A DNA stretch of 64,000 bases from Chloroflexota bacterium (GTDB lineage Bacteria > Chloroflexota > Dehalococcoidia > Lucifugimonadales > Lucifugimonadaceae), in contig JAQBUH010000003.1 of NCBI GenBank assembly GCA_027624075.1, positions 1 through 64,000 on the forward strand, given 5' to 3'. Positions 25,958-34,594 of the stretch are shown here, piece by piece. The stretch's first letter is position 1; the number at the start of each line of letters is the position of its first letter. Both the position numbers and the translations under genes were made by a program. Below the pieces are notes generated by a model that was not told where the DNA came from, made no database searches, and saw only the letters and a program-made list of their open reading frames with translations.

Positions 25958-28894
25958 ATGACGATTTCACACGCTGGCAAAACCGGTCCCGGCGGCCACG
26001 GCTCTTCCGCATCGCAGGACCTTGAGCAAGAGCTGCGCAGCGCTCTGAGTGGCGAGGTGCGCTTCGACTCGTATTCGAAGGCGATGTACTCCACGGATGC
26101 CTCGATCTACCGCATGGAGCCGGTCGGCGTCGTTGTGCCGCGGGACGCAGACGACGTTTCCGCTGTGCTTGAGATCGCAACGCGCAGCGGCGTCAAGGTG
26201 CTGCCGAGGGGCGGAGGGACAAGCCTCTCCGGCCAGACGGTGAACCACGCCGTCGTGATGGACTTCTCCAAGTACATGCACAACGTTCTTGAGGTGAACC
26301 CGGAAGAGCGCTGGGTGAGAACGCAGCCGGGCGTGACGATAGACGACCTGAACCGGCAACTCCGCTCACACCGGCTCTTCTTCACCCCGGACCCGTCGAC
26401 ATCGAGTCGCGCAAACGTTGGTGGAGCGATGGGCAACAACTCCTGCGGGTCGCATTCGATAATTTACGGCAAGACGGTCGACCATGTGATCGAGATGGAC
26501 GTTGTGCTGAGCGATGGCACTCCGGCGCACCTTGGACAGATCAGCGCCGGGATACTGGCCCAGAAGCGTGCTGGGACGGGGCTTGAGGCTGAGATATACA
26601 GGCGGGTCCCGGAGATCGCCGCCGCGGCTGCCGGCGAGGTTGACCGCCGCTTCCCGAAGATCCTGCGCAGGGTAGGCGGCTACAACCTCGACCTGGTGCA
26701 GGACCCGTCTGCGTTGAACCTCGTGAAGATGGCGGTCGGCTCAGAGGGCACGCTGCTCGCCGTCACCTCCGCAAAGCTGAACCTTGAGCCGATTCCACCG
26801 TACTCGGGCATCGCTGTCATCCACTTCAAGGACATCATCGAGTCGATGGAGGCGACCGTTGCGACTCTTGAGGAGGAGCCGGCGGCGGTCGAGCACATCG
26901 GCGAGATGATAATCCGCGAGGCGCGCAACTCCATCGGGTTCTCCCGCAACCTCGGCTTCCTGCACGGCGAGCCGTCAGACATCCTCGTCGTCGAGATGAA
27001 TGGCGAGACTCCGGGCGAGGTCGAGGCGAAGCTGGACAGGCTGGAGCAGAAGATGCGGCGGCTAGAGCTTGGCTACGCCACGACGCGGCTGGTTGAGCCG
27101 GCGCAGATGGCGCAGGTGTGGAACATGCGCAAGGCGGGGCTCGGCCTGATGATGAACATCGAAGGTGACGCCAAGCCGCTACCGTTCGTCGAGGACACGG
27201 CCGTCTCGCCGGAGCGGCTTCCGGAGTATGTGAGGCGCTTCGACGAGATTGTGCGCAGCCACGGCACGGAGGCCGGTTACTACGGCCACGCATCGGTCGG
27301 CTGCCTCCACATCAGGCCCGTTGTGAACCTGAAGACGGCCGAAGGCGCCATCCAGATGGAGCGTATCGCAGACGAGATCTCGGACCTCGTGCTTGAGTTC
27401 GGCGGGGCATTGTCAGCCGAGCATGGCGACGGGATCGTGCGCGGCGCGTGGGCAGAGAAGATGTTCGGGCGGGAGCTGGTGCAGAACTTCCGCGATGTGA
27501 AGCAGGCGTTCGACCCGAAGGGGACGATGAACCCCGGCAAGGTGTTCGACACGCCGCCAATGACTGCGAACCTGCGTTACGGCGTGCAGTACAAGACTGT
27601 CCCGGTCAAGACACGGCTCGACTTCTCACGGGAGGGCGGTTTTGCAGGGGCGATCGAGAAGTGCAACGGCGTTGGCGACTGCCGGAAGGTGAACGCCGGT
27701 GCGATGTGCCCGTCTTACCAGGCGACGCGTGAAGAGGAGCATTCGACTCGTGGCAGGGCAAACGCTCTGCGGGCCGCGATCTCAGGCGCTCTGCCGGTTG
27801 AGCAGCTCAACTCGAAGCGGATGTTCAACGTGCTTGATCTGTGCCTTGAGTGCAAGTCCTGCAAGTCCGAGTGTCCTTCCAACGTCGACATGGCAAAGAT
27901 CAAATATGAGTTCCTGAATACGTACTACAAGACGCACCGCGTGCCGCTCCGCTCGCGAGTCGTCGCAAATATCCACAGGCTGAACGCGCTTGCGGCGGGA
28001 CCGCAGGCACGGATGGCAAACGCGCTCAACCGCTCATTCATTGGCCGAATGCTCTCGGACAGGCTACTGAAGATGGACAAGCGCAGGAAGCTGCCCGCGA
28101 TCGCCTCGCAGACCTTCGAGAGCTGGTTCAAGAGGCGCACTCCGAACACGACAGGCTCACGTGGCAAGATCGTGTTTTTCCACGACACGTTCATCAACTT
28201 CAACCACCCTGAGGCTGGTATCGGCGCAACCCGTCTGCTTGAGGCGCTTGGCTACGAGGTCGTGCTGGCGGACCGCAAGTGCTGCGGCAGACCGATGGTG
28301 TCAAAGGGTCTGCTCGACATGGCGACGGCGAACGCGCGTTACAACGTCGACTCGCTCTACGAGCATGTGGCGCAGGGAGCGAAGATCGCCGGCTGCGAGT
28401 CGAGCTGCATGATGGCGATCAAGGACGAGTACCCTGACCTGTTACCGGGCGACGAGAAGGCGAAGGCGGTTGCGGAGGCGGTTGTGATGGTCGAGGAGCT
28501 AATCGCCGAGACTGCCGGTGACGGGATGCAGCAGATCGAGTGGGGCGGTCGGGGCCGGCCAGAGCGTAATGTGCGGCTGTTCGTCCACTGCCACGAGCGG
28601 GCGCTTGTTGGGACGCAGTCTGCGTTACGGGCGTTGAGCCTCCCGCCGAACTTCAAGGCGTCGATGATCGAGGCAGGGTGCTGCGGCATGGCGGGGTCGT
28701 TCGGCTTCGAAAAAGAGCACTACGATGTTTCGATGAAGGTCGGCGAGGAGCGGCTGTTCCCGGCCATCAGGTCGGCGCCGCGGGACGCCGAGATTGCGGT
28801 GACAGGCGTTTCGTGCAGGCAGCAGATAGAAGACGGCACGGGCCGCTCCGCGCGATACTTGACCGAGGTGCTGGCGGAGGCGCTGCCAGACTGA
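25958..28894 (+). CDS. FAD/FMN-containing dehydrogenase fused to Fe-S oxidoreductase (GlcD-GlcF/YdiJ-like)
   Basis: A 978-aa fusion oxidising a 2-hydroxyacid (glycolate, D-lactate or D-2-hydroxyglutarate are the usual substrates). N-terminal FAD_binding_4 domain: PRGGGTSLSGQTVN (about 83-96) and GNNSCGSHSIIYGKTVDHV (about 158-176). C-terminal FAD oxidase domain at about 270-530, with EHGDGIVRG. Then the ferredoxin region: DLCLECKSCKSECPSNVDMA gives a C-x2-C-x2-C-x3-C cluster, with a second set around GDCRKV and AMCPSY. Two CCG domains end the protein: D-R-K-C-C-G-R-P (about 770) and E-A-G-C-C-G-M-A-G-S (about 905). Translationally close to TerC (2 bp). Confidence 0.93.
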   Translation: MTISHAGKTGPGGHGSSASQDLEQELRSALSGEVRFDSYSKAMYSTDASIYRMEPVGVVVPRDADDVSAVLEIATRSGVKVLPRGGGTSLSGQTVNHAVVMDFSKYMHNVLEVNPEERWVRTQPGVTIDDLNRQLRSHRLFFTPDPSTSSRANVGGAMGNNSCGSHSIIYGKTVDHVIEMDVVLSDGTPAHLGQISAGILAQKRAGTGLEAEIYRRVPEIAAAAAGEVDRRFPKILRRVGGYNLDLVQDPSALNLVKMAVGSEGTLLAVTSAKLNLEPIPPYSGIAVIHFKDIIESMEATVATLEEEPAAVEHIGEMIIREARNSIGFSRNLGFLHGEPSDILVVEMNGETPGEVEAKLDRLEQKMRRLELGYATTRLVEPAQMAQVWNMRKAGLGLMMNIEGDAKPLPFVEDTAVSPERLPEYVRRFDEIVRSHGTEAGYYGHASVGCLHIRPVVNLKTAEGAIQMERIADEISDLVLEFGGALSAEHGDGIVRGAWAEKMFGRELVQNFRDVKQAFDPKGTMNPGKVFDTPPMTANLRYGVQYKTVPVKTRLDFSREGGFAGAIEKCNGVGDCRKVNAGAMCPSYQATREEEHSTRGRANALRAAISGALPVEQLNSKRMFNVLDLCLECKSCKSECPSNVDMAKIKYEFLNTYYKTHRVPLRSRVVANIHRLNALAAGPQARMANALNRSFIGRMLSDRLLKMDKRRKLPAIASQTFESWFKRRTPNTTGSRGKIVFFHDTFINFNHPEAGIGATRLLEALGYEVVLADRKCCGRPMVSKGLLDMATANARYNVDSLYEHVAQGAKIAGCESSCMMAIKDEYPDLLPGDEKAKAVAEAVVMVEELIAETAGDGMQQIEWGGRGRPERNVRLFVHCHERALVGTQSALRALSLPPNFKASMIEAGCCGMAGSFGFEKEHYDVSMKVGEERLFPAIRSAPRDAEIAVTGVSCRQQIEDGTGRSARYLTEVLAEALPD

Positions 28895-29043
28895 GCGCCG
28901 GGCAGGGCCCAGATCGGGCGCGAGGCTCACGTCGCTCTCATCGCAATGTGCCGCGCTGACGCCGGGTATGGGCTATGCTTTTTCGAGGAACCGGTCCCGG
29001 GTTCCGGCCACAGATCGAGGTTCGAGCGATCAGGAGTCAATCA

Positions 29044-29874
29044 TTGGCTACGCCGGCCATCAAGCGAATACTGGTCCCCCTCGACGGCTCCCCGATTTCG
29101 GAGTCGATAGTCCCGTACGCCGCAGGTCTGGCGAAGGCCATTGGCAGCGGACTCGTGCTGTTCCAGGCGATCGCAGATGGAGCTGACGCTGAGTCGTCAA
29201 AGGCTGCTGAGGCGCACCTCTAGGACATTGCGGCAGGACTGCGCGAGACCGGCATGGGTGTTGCGACAGACTCCGAAAAAGGCGAGACGGCACGGGAGAT
29301 CGTTGAGGCGGCACGGCGCTACGAGGCAGGTCTGATCGTGATGACCGGCCACGCCAGCGCACACGGCCGCAAGGACCTGCTTGGCAGCACGGCGCATGCG
29401 GTGCTGAGGCGCTGCACGGTGCCTGTGTTGGTGGTGCCGCTCAGTTCGACGCGGTGGACGCCGCCGGCGGCGGTGGTGTTCGGCCACGACGGCTCTGAGA
29501 AATCCAATTCCGCGCTCCAGCCAGCGGTCCAGCTTGCCAGTGCGCTGGGTTGCGAGCTTGCGTTGGTGAGGGCGTTGGACGCTGTGTCTGGACTTAGCGG
29601 CGCCGCACGCTACTACGGCGCGGTAGATGACTTCGCGCAGAACGACCTGAACGAGATTCGCGATGGGTTGTCAGACAGCGGGCTGAAGGTGACGACTTTC
29701 GTCGGGAAGCGTCCGCCTGAGCAGGAGTTGTTGGGAGTTGCGGACTCCCGTCCCGGCTCAGTGATTGCTGTCTCGACCTCCAGCATGAGCGCGGCGCCCA
29801 ACGTGCTGGGCTCAACCACGGACAGGCTCGTGCGCTCACAGACGCACCCGGTGCTGGCCGTGCCGTCGAGGTAA
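29044..29874 (+). pseudogene. Universal stress protein (tandem UspA), interrupted by an amber codon
   Basis: Two UspA domains in one reading frame. The first opens ATPAIKRILVPLDGSPISES; the second contains V-V-F-G-H-D-G-S. Domain one continues past the TAG at 29221-29223 without frame change, giving AHL-amber-DIAAGLRETG and the ATP-binding V-M-T-G-H-A-S motif, so the stop replaces one sense codon (probably Glu, GAG to TAG). If the stop is real, the upstream piece is a short non-functional peptide, and a downstream ATG at 29254 could still express the rest. TTG 29044 is the likely start. Confidence 0.8.
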
Positions 29875-30011
29875 CAGCCGTTGGCCTGAGGCCTGGGGAA
29901 GTCCAGCGTCTACCTGTCAGCCTCGGCCACTGTTCTGGCCAACACACCGGCCGTCAGGTCGGCTGATGACCTCCACAAACCGCTACGCCGGCGGCCCCAG
30001 GAACTCTTTGA

Positions 30012-30803
30012 CTAAAGACACGAACCGTTCCGGGAACTGTGGTGCATGTTGTGGCCGCTGTCGTCCCACTTGATGTGAACGGCATTGGGGAGCAGGCTGA
30101 TCGCCCTGTCGGCTTCATCATCAGAGAGCGCTCCTCCCGCGTCTGGATTGGCCTGGAGCAGCAGGCTGCGCGGAGTCGCCGCTTTCAAGATGGAGTCGAC
30201 GTCCCATCCTTTTGTCGACGATCTGTTGATGCTCATTTCGAGAGTATTCGGATCGCATCTCATCCAGCGCTCGGTCCTTGTGATGGCGTCCTGCTCCGAC
30301 TCGCCGGGACTCCTCATGCGTGCGGCGATTTCGGCGGTCGCAAGACCCGATTTCATCATATCGAGCCGCTCGCCAAACCTGGCCTTTGCCGTCTCTTCAG
30401 CACGGAGGTGAACGAAAAGCGCGGGGTCTTCGTAAACCGCCGCCTGGATAGAGTCAGGTATTGCCGCCGCGACTCCCAGCGCCGTCGCCCCGCCAAGCGA
30501 ATGGCCGACGATGTACGTTGGCTCGCGGATGTGGTCGCGAACAAACGCAACAACGTCTTCCGAGTACTTCGCCCGGTTGTATGTGTTCTTCAGATGCCCC
30601 GATCTCCCGTGGCCGCGGAGGTCAATCGCGTAGCAGTGCCAGTCGTCCACAAACTCAGCGGCTATCTCTTTCCAGACAGTCCAGTCGCTGGTGATGCCGT
30701 GGACGAACAGGAGCGGCGGCCCGCTGCCGTCAAACTCGGCAAAGTTGAGTTGGACTTCGCCTGCGTCGAACGTCTGCTCGGAAAACCCGGGTGCTGTTGT
30801 CAT
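30012..30803 (-). CDS. Alpha/beta hydrolase, frameshifted near its 3' end
   Basis: A 263-aa alpha/beta-hydrolase. The oxyanion/HG region is PLLFVHGITSDW (about 30-41), the nucleophile elbow is VGHSLGGATALG (Ser, about 99), and the C-terminal histidine is in D-D-S-G-H-N-M-H. After that His the frame ends HSSRNGSCL, which is atypical. Shifting phase by one base gives PQFPERFVSLVKEFLGPPA and a TAG at 29983-29985, a textbook hydrolase C-terminus. A one-base deletion near 30040 (true or a sequencing error) is therefore likely. The active site is still encoded. Confidence 0.85.
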   Translation of the reverse strand: MTTAPGFSEQTFDAGEVQLNFAEFDGSGPPLLFVHGITSDWTVWKEIAAEFVDDWHCYAIDLRGHGRSGHLKNTYNRAKYSEDVVAFVRDHIREPTYIVGHSLGGATALGVAAAIPDSIQAAVYEDPALFVHLRAEETAKARFGERLDMMKSGLATAEIAARMRSPGESEQDAITRTERWMRCDPNTLEMSINRSSTKGWDVDSILKAATPRSLLLQANPDAGGALSDDEADRAISLLPNAVHIKWDDSGHNMHHSSRNGSCL

Positions 30804-31010
30804 GTGAGTTGCTCCGCCGGGACGCTGTTTTGGACCACTCTAGTACGACCGGGCCTGATACACCACGCCCCGAGAAAAACCGTAGTGAGAAGAATCGAAA
30901 CCGTGGCCGCCGGCGTGACCCGCGGGTCCGGGCTTCCCACATAGCTGTACACTCCCGCCAACTACACCAGTCCAGAATGCGCAACCGGCACATCACAGGG
31001 GGACATCATC

Positions 31011-31940
31011 ATGAAAAACGGTTTAACAACGACGACTCTCGGCAGGACGGGCCTGGAAGTCACCCGGCTGGCGTTCGGCGCAATGGAGATCAGGGGCGCG
31101 CCGCGTGGGAGGGAAGTCACGCCCGGCCAGGCGGACAAGATCCTGAACGCCGTGCTCGACTCCGGCATCAACTACATCGACACGTCGGTCGACTACGGCC
31201 AGAGTGAAGAGTTCATAGGTAAATTCATCTCGCACCGGCGCGCTGAGTTCTTCCTTGCGTCCAAGTGCGGCTGCCATGTCGGCGCTCCGGCGGCCCCTCC
31301 CGGCGCCCGCAGCCCGCACATCTTCACGCCTGAGAACATCGTCGCAGGTGTTGAGCAGAGCCTGAAGCGAATGAAGACGGACTATCTCGACGTAGTGCAG
31401 TTCCATTCGAGTCCTTCGCAGAAAGTCCTCGAAGAGAACGGCTCGGTCGGCACGCTGGTCAAGCTCAAAGAGCAGGGCAAGATACGGCACATCGGCATGT
31501 CGAACACTCTGCCGGAGCTGCGCGAACATATAAAGATGGGCGTGTTCGAGGTGATGCAGATCCCGTATTCGGCGCTCGAGCGCCGGCATGAAGACTGGAT
31601 CTCGGCCGCGGCGAATGCGGGGGTTGGCACGGTGATCCGGGGAGGCGTGGCCAAGGGAGAGCCGGGACAGTCCGGCGTGCCGCGGCCCGATGTCTGGTCT
31701 CGTTTCGAATCCGCCGGCCTTGACGAGCTGGTGGAGGATGGCGAAAACAGGACGTCCTTCATGTTGAGGTTCACTTTGAGCCACCCAAAAATGCACACCA
31801 CGATTGTCGGCACGCTCAACCCCACTCACCTGGCAAGTAACGTCAGTGCGGCGAGCAAGGGTCCGCTGCCGGATGACGTGTATGCAGAAGCCAAACGCCG
31901 CCTGACGTCCGCCGGAGAAGTCCCCGCCAATGCGGGATAG
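31011..31940 (+). CDS. Aldo/keto reductase
   Basis: A 309-aa NADPH-type aldo/keto reductase. The catalytic tetrad is visible: Asp and Tyr in YIDTSVDYGQSEEFIGKFI (about 51-69), Lys in L-A-S-K-C-G (about 81-86) and His in V-V-Q-F-H-S-S (about 127-133). The N-terminus LGRTGLEVTRLAFG is the usual AKR start. ATG 31011 has AGGGGG 9 bp upstream. Substrate unknown. It precedes the IorA-like gene by 78 bp on the same strand, so cotranscription is possible. Confidence 0.92.
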   Translation: MKNGLTTTTLGRTGLEVTRLAFGAMEIRGAPRGREVTPGQADKILNAVLDSGINYIDTSVDYGQSEEFIGKFISHRRAEFFLASKCGCHVGAPAAPPGARSPHIFTPENIVAGVEQSLKRMKTDYLDVVQFHSSPSQKVLEENGSVGTLVKLKEQGKIRHIGMSNTLPELREHIKMGVFEVMQIPYSALERRHEDWISAAANAGVGTVIRGGVAKGEPGQSGVPRPDVWSRFESAGLDELVEDGENRTSFMLRFTLSHPKMHTTIVGTLNPTHLASNVSAASKGPLPDDVYAEAKRRLTSAGEVPANAG

Positions 31941-32018
31941 CGTTTTCGGGCACAGGCATCCGGTTCCACGGCAATCAGCCGATACCCGGCGCCGCCCGAT
32001 GAAGACAGAGCTTGCACC

Positions 32019-32504
32019 ATGGACCTGACCGTCAACGGTGATCTGCACAGCCTGCAGGTTGATCGCGAGAGAAGCCTGCTCAGCGTGCTGCGGAGCGAGC
32101 TCGACCTGACTGGCACGAAGTACGGCTGTGGCGAGGGGAACTGTGGCGCGTGCACCGTCCTGATCGACGGCGAGCCCGCCCAGTCGTGCATCACTCCGGT
32201 GTCAGCCGCCGCCGGGCGCTCTGTCACGACAGTGGAGGGCCTGGCGGCTGGCGATGAGTTGAACCCTGTGCAGCAGGCGTTCATCGCGCACAGCGCCTTC
32301 CAGTGTGGCTACTGCACGCCGGGATTCATCATCAGCGCCACTGCGCTGCTCGCCCGGAACTCGCACCCTTCGGAGGCGGAGGTCCGCTCCGGCCTGAACG
32401 GGAACATCTGCCGCTGTGGCGCGTACGTGCGCATCATCCGTGCAGTTAGGTCGGCTGCCACTGCGATGGCCAGTCCTGCCAGCGCACGAGAGCCCGCCGA
32501 ATGA
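32019..32504 (+). CDS. (2Fe-2S) small subunit of molybdenum hydroxylase (IorA/CoxS type)
   Basis: A 161-aa iron-sulfur subunit carrying two [2Fe-2S] clusters. The plant-ferredoxin cluster is in KYGCGEGNCGACTVLIDG (about 45-62), and the second is formed by FQCGYCTPGF (about 94-103) and GNICRCGAYVRI (about 127-138). Its stop overlaps the start of the large subunit by 4 bp (ATGA), so they are coupled. No FAD-binding medium subunit (CoxM) follows, consistent with a two-subunit isoquinoline 1-oxidoreductase-type enzyme that passes electrons to a cytochrome or similar acceptor. Confidence 0.93.
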   Translation: MDLTVNGDLHSLQVDRERSLLSVLRSELDLTGTKYGCGEGNCGACTVLIDGEPAQSCITPVSAAAGRSVTTVEGLAAGDELNPVQQAFIAHSAFQCGYCTPGFIISATALLARNSHPSEAEVRSGLNGNICRCGAYVRIIRAVRSAATAMASPASAREPAE

Positions 32505-34543
32505 GCGCCACAACTTCGGCTCAAAAGTACACGCTCACGGTCACCGGCCCGCCGCGGTGGACCTTGCCGGGTGAGCCGCCTGAGGTGGGCGGAGACCCAG
32601 CCGTGCTATTGACGATAGACCGGTCCGGTCAGGTCTCGGTCTATTCCGGGAAGGTCGAATATGGGCAGGGGATACGTCACGGGTTCGCGCTGACGGTTGC
32701 GGACGAGCTTTCGATATCGCCTGCAGACGTGGACGTTGTGCTTGCAGACACAGCGCGTGTGCCGTGGGACCGCGGCACCACAGGCAGCGCTTCAATGCGG
32801 ACCGTTGGAGTGCAGCTGAGACGGGCTGCGGCGACTGCACGGCGCGTGCTGATCGACCTGGCGGCAGACCGCTGGGGCGTTAAGGCAGCCGATGTGGAGC
32901 TGGTTGACGGAGCGGCGCGAGCGGGGAGTCCGGCCCTGACGCTTGATTTCGCGGCGTTGCTTGATGGACTGAGCCTCCAACGTGATATCCCCGACGACAT
33001 CGGGCCAGGGACGGAACTGGCTCCGGCCGAAGACGCAACTCGTGCCAGGCGCGTGGACGCGCTGGAAAAGGTCACGGGCCGCGCCAGGTACTCTCAGGAT
33101 TTTGTCGTCCCAGGAATGTTGCACGGCAAAGTCATCAGGCCGCCCACATACGGCGCAAAGCTCGTTGATATCGACACCGCCAGGGCCGAGCGCGTCCCGG
33201 GGTTCGTGGCACTTGTGCGCGACGGAGACTTTGCCGGAGTTGTGGCGGAGACCGAGCACGCCGCCACCTATTCGCTCGAGTCGGTCAGGGTCAGGTGGGA
33301 GGAGAGCCGCGACGACGCGTCCGACTGGAGCCTGCCGTCATTGCTTCAGGAGCATGCGGGTGAGGCGGTTGTGCTGCAGGAGTCAGGATCGCTGGACGAG
33401 GGCATGGGCGAAGCCGATGGAGTGCTCGACGGAACCTACTTCGCGCCTTATATCTCGAATGCCCAGATGGAGCCGAGCGCGGCTGTGGCAAGCTGGGAGG
33501 ACGGAAAGCTGAGCGTGTGGTGTGGCAACCGAGGCCCGTTTTCAGAGCGTGCGCAGCTTGCCGGCGCGCTCGGCATAAGCGAGGGCGACGTCCACGTCAT
33601 GACGCTGGCGGTCGGTGGGTCGTTCGGGACGAAAACGCCCACCGTCAGTCTCGAGGCGGCCCGTCTGGCGAGGCACGCGGGCAGGCCGGTGAAGGTGGCG
33701 TACACGCGTTCCGAGGAGTTCATATGGAGCACCGTCCGCCCAGCGGCCCTGATTGAAATCAAGTCAGGGTTCACCTCGGGTGGCAAGATCACCGCCTGGG
33801 ACTACAGGGCGTTTCACGCTGGTGAGAACGCCTTCCGCGGCCGCCGGGGCGCAATGACCCCATATGACGTGCCACACACGCGGGTCGCCGTCGCGGGCTC
33901 TGTCTCACCGCTTCAGCACGGCTCCTACCGTTCCCTGGGAGGAGCCGTCAACCACTTTGCGCGTGAGACTCACATGGACCGCATGGCCCGCCGCCTGGAG
34001 ATGGACCCGGCGGAGTTCCGGCTTCGGAACCTCTCGCATCCCCGCTACCGGCGTGTGCTTGAGGCGGCGATGGACCGGTTTGGTTGGAGCACACGCAAGC
34101 GAAGGGACGGCGTCGGCTTCGGGTTGGCGGTCGGCTTCGACGCCGGGAGCTACGTTGCCGAGTGCGTGGAGGTCGAAGTCAGGGACCAGCAGGTCCAGGT
34201 GCGCCGGGTGACCGCCGCGTTCGACTGTGGCGCGATTGTCAACCCGGACGGTGTACGGAACCAGGTCGAGGGCTCGATCGTGATGGGTATCGGCTCCGCA
34301 CTCTGGGAGGCCGTCGAGTTCGACGGCGGCCGTGTCCTGACAACCGGTTTCAACAGGTACCGGGTCCCGCGTGTGATGGACACTCCTGAAATCGAGGTCG
34401 TGTTGATCGAGGACGACTCGAACCCGGCCACCGGCGCAGGCGAGCCCGGAATCGTGCCGATCGCCGCGGCGGTGGCGAACGCCGTTGCAGACGCAACGGG
34501 CCTGGTGATTGAGCAGTTGCCAATAGAGCCGCAACTTCGCTGA
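32501..34543 (+). CDS. Molybdopterin large subunit, IorB-like, permuted domain order
   Basis: A 680-aa xanthine oxidase family catalytic subunit that would bind Mo-cytosine dinucleotide. The segment order is permuted. Residues about 45-130 contain V-E-Y-G-Q-G and the A-D-T-x-x-V-P-W-D-R-G piece, normally late. The a/b hammerhead (LEKVTGRARYSQDFVVPGML, about 188-207) follows, then the MoCo segments G-G-S-F-G-T-K, F-D-C-G-A-I-V-N-P and the catalytic Glu in TGAGEPGIVPIAAAVANAV (about 648-666). This order matches isoquinoline 1-oxidoreductase beta subunits. No twin-arginine signal is seen. The substrate is probably an N-heterocycle or aldehyde, by family only. Confidence 0.87.
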   Translation: MSATTSAQKYTLTVTGPPRWTLPGEPPEVGGDPAVLLTIDRSGQVSVYSGKVEYGQGIRHGFALTVADELSISPADVDVVLADTARVPWDRGTTGSASMRTVGVQLRRAAATARRVLIDLAADRWGVKAADVELVDGAARAGSPALTLDFAALLDGLSLQRDIPDDIGPGTELAPAEDATRARRVDALEKVTGRARYSQDFVVPGMLHGKVIRPPTYGAKLVDIDTARAERVPGFVALVRDGDFAGVVAETEHAATYSLESVRVRWEESRDDASDWSLPSLLQEHAGEAVVLQESGSLDEGMGEADGVLDGTYFAPYISNAQMEPSAAVASWEDGKLSVWCGNRGPFSERAQLAGALGISEGDVHVMTLAVGGSFGTKTPTVSLEAARLARHAGRPVKVAYTRSEEFIWSTVRPAALIEIKSGFTSGGKITAWDYRAFHAGENAFRGRRGAMTPYDVPHTRVAVAGSVSPLQHGSYRSLGGAVNHFARETHMDRMARRLEMDPAEFRLRNLSHPRYRRVLEAAMDRFGWSTRKRRDGVGFGLAVGFDAGSYVAECVEVEVRDQQVQVRRVTAAFDCGAIVNPDGVRNQVEGSIVMGIGSALWEAVEFDGGRVLTTGFNRYRVPRVMDTPEIEVVLIEDDSNPATGAGEPGIVPIAAAVANAVADATGLVIEQLPIEPQLR

Positions 34544-34594
34544 GCGCAGGCTCCTTTGCAGTCGTCGGGCCCGTATCGGCGACGTGCCCGCGTG

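Noticed and set aside
27448-27732. Long open frames inside the 978-aa dehydrogenase and similar large genes on other frames
   Set aside because: They are codon-bias shadows of GC-rich genes with no domain content.
29221-29223. Amber codon as pyrrolysine
   Set aside because: UspA proteins are not pyrrolysine proteins and nothing in the window suggests Pyl machinery.
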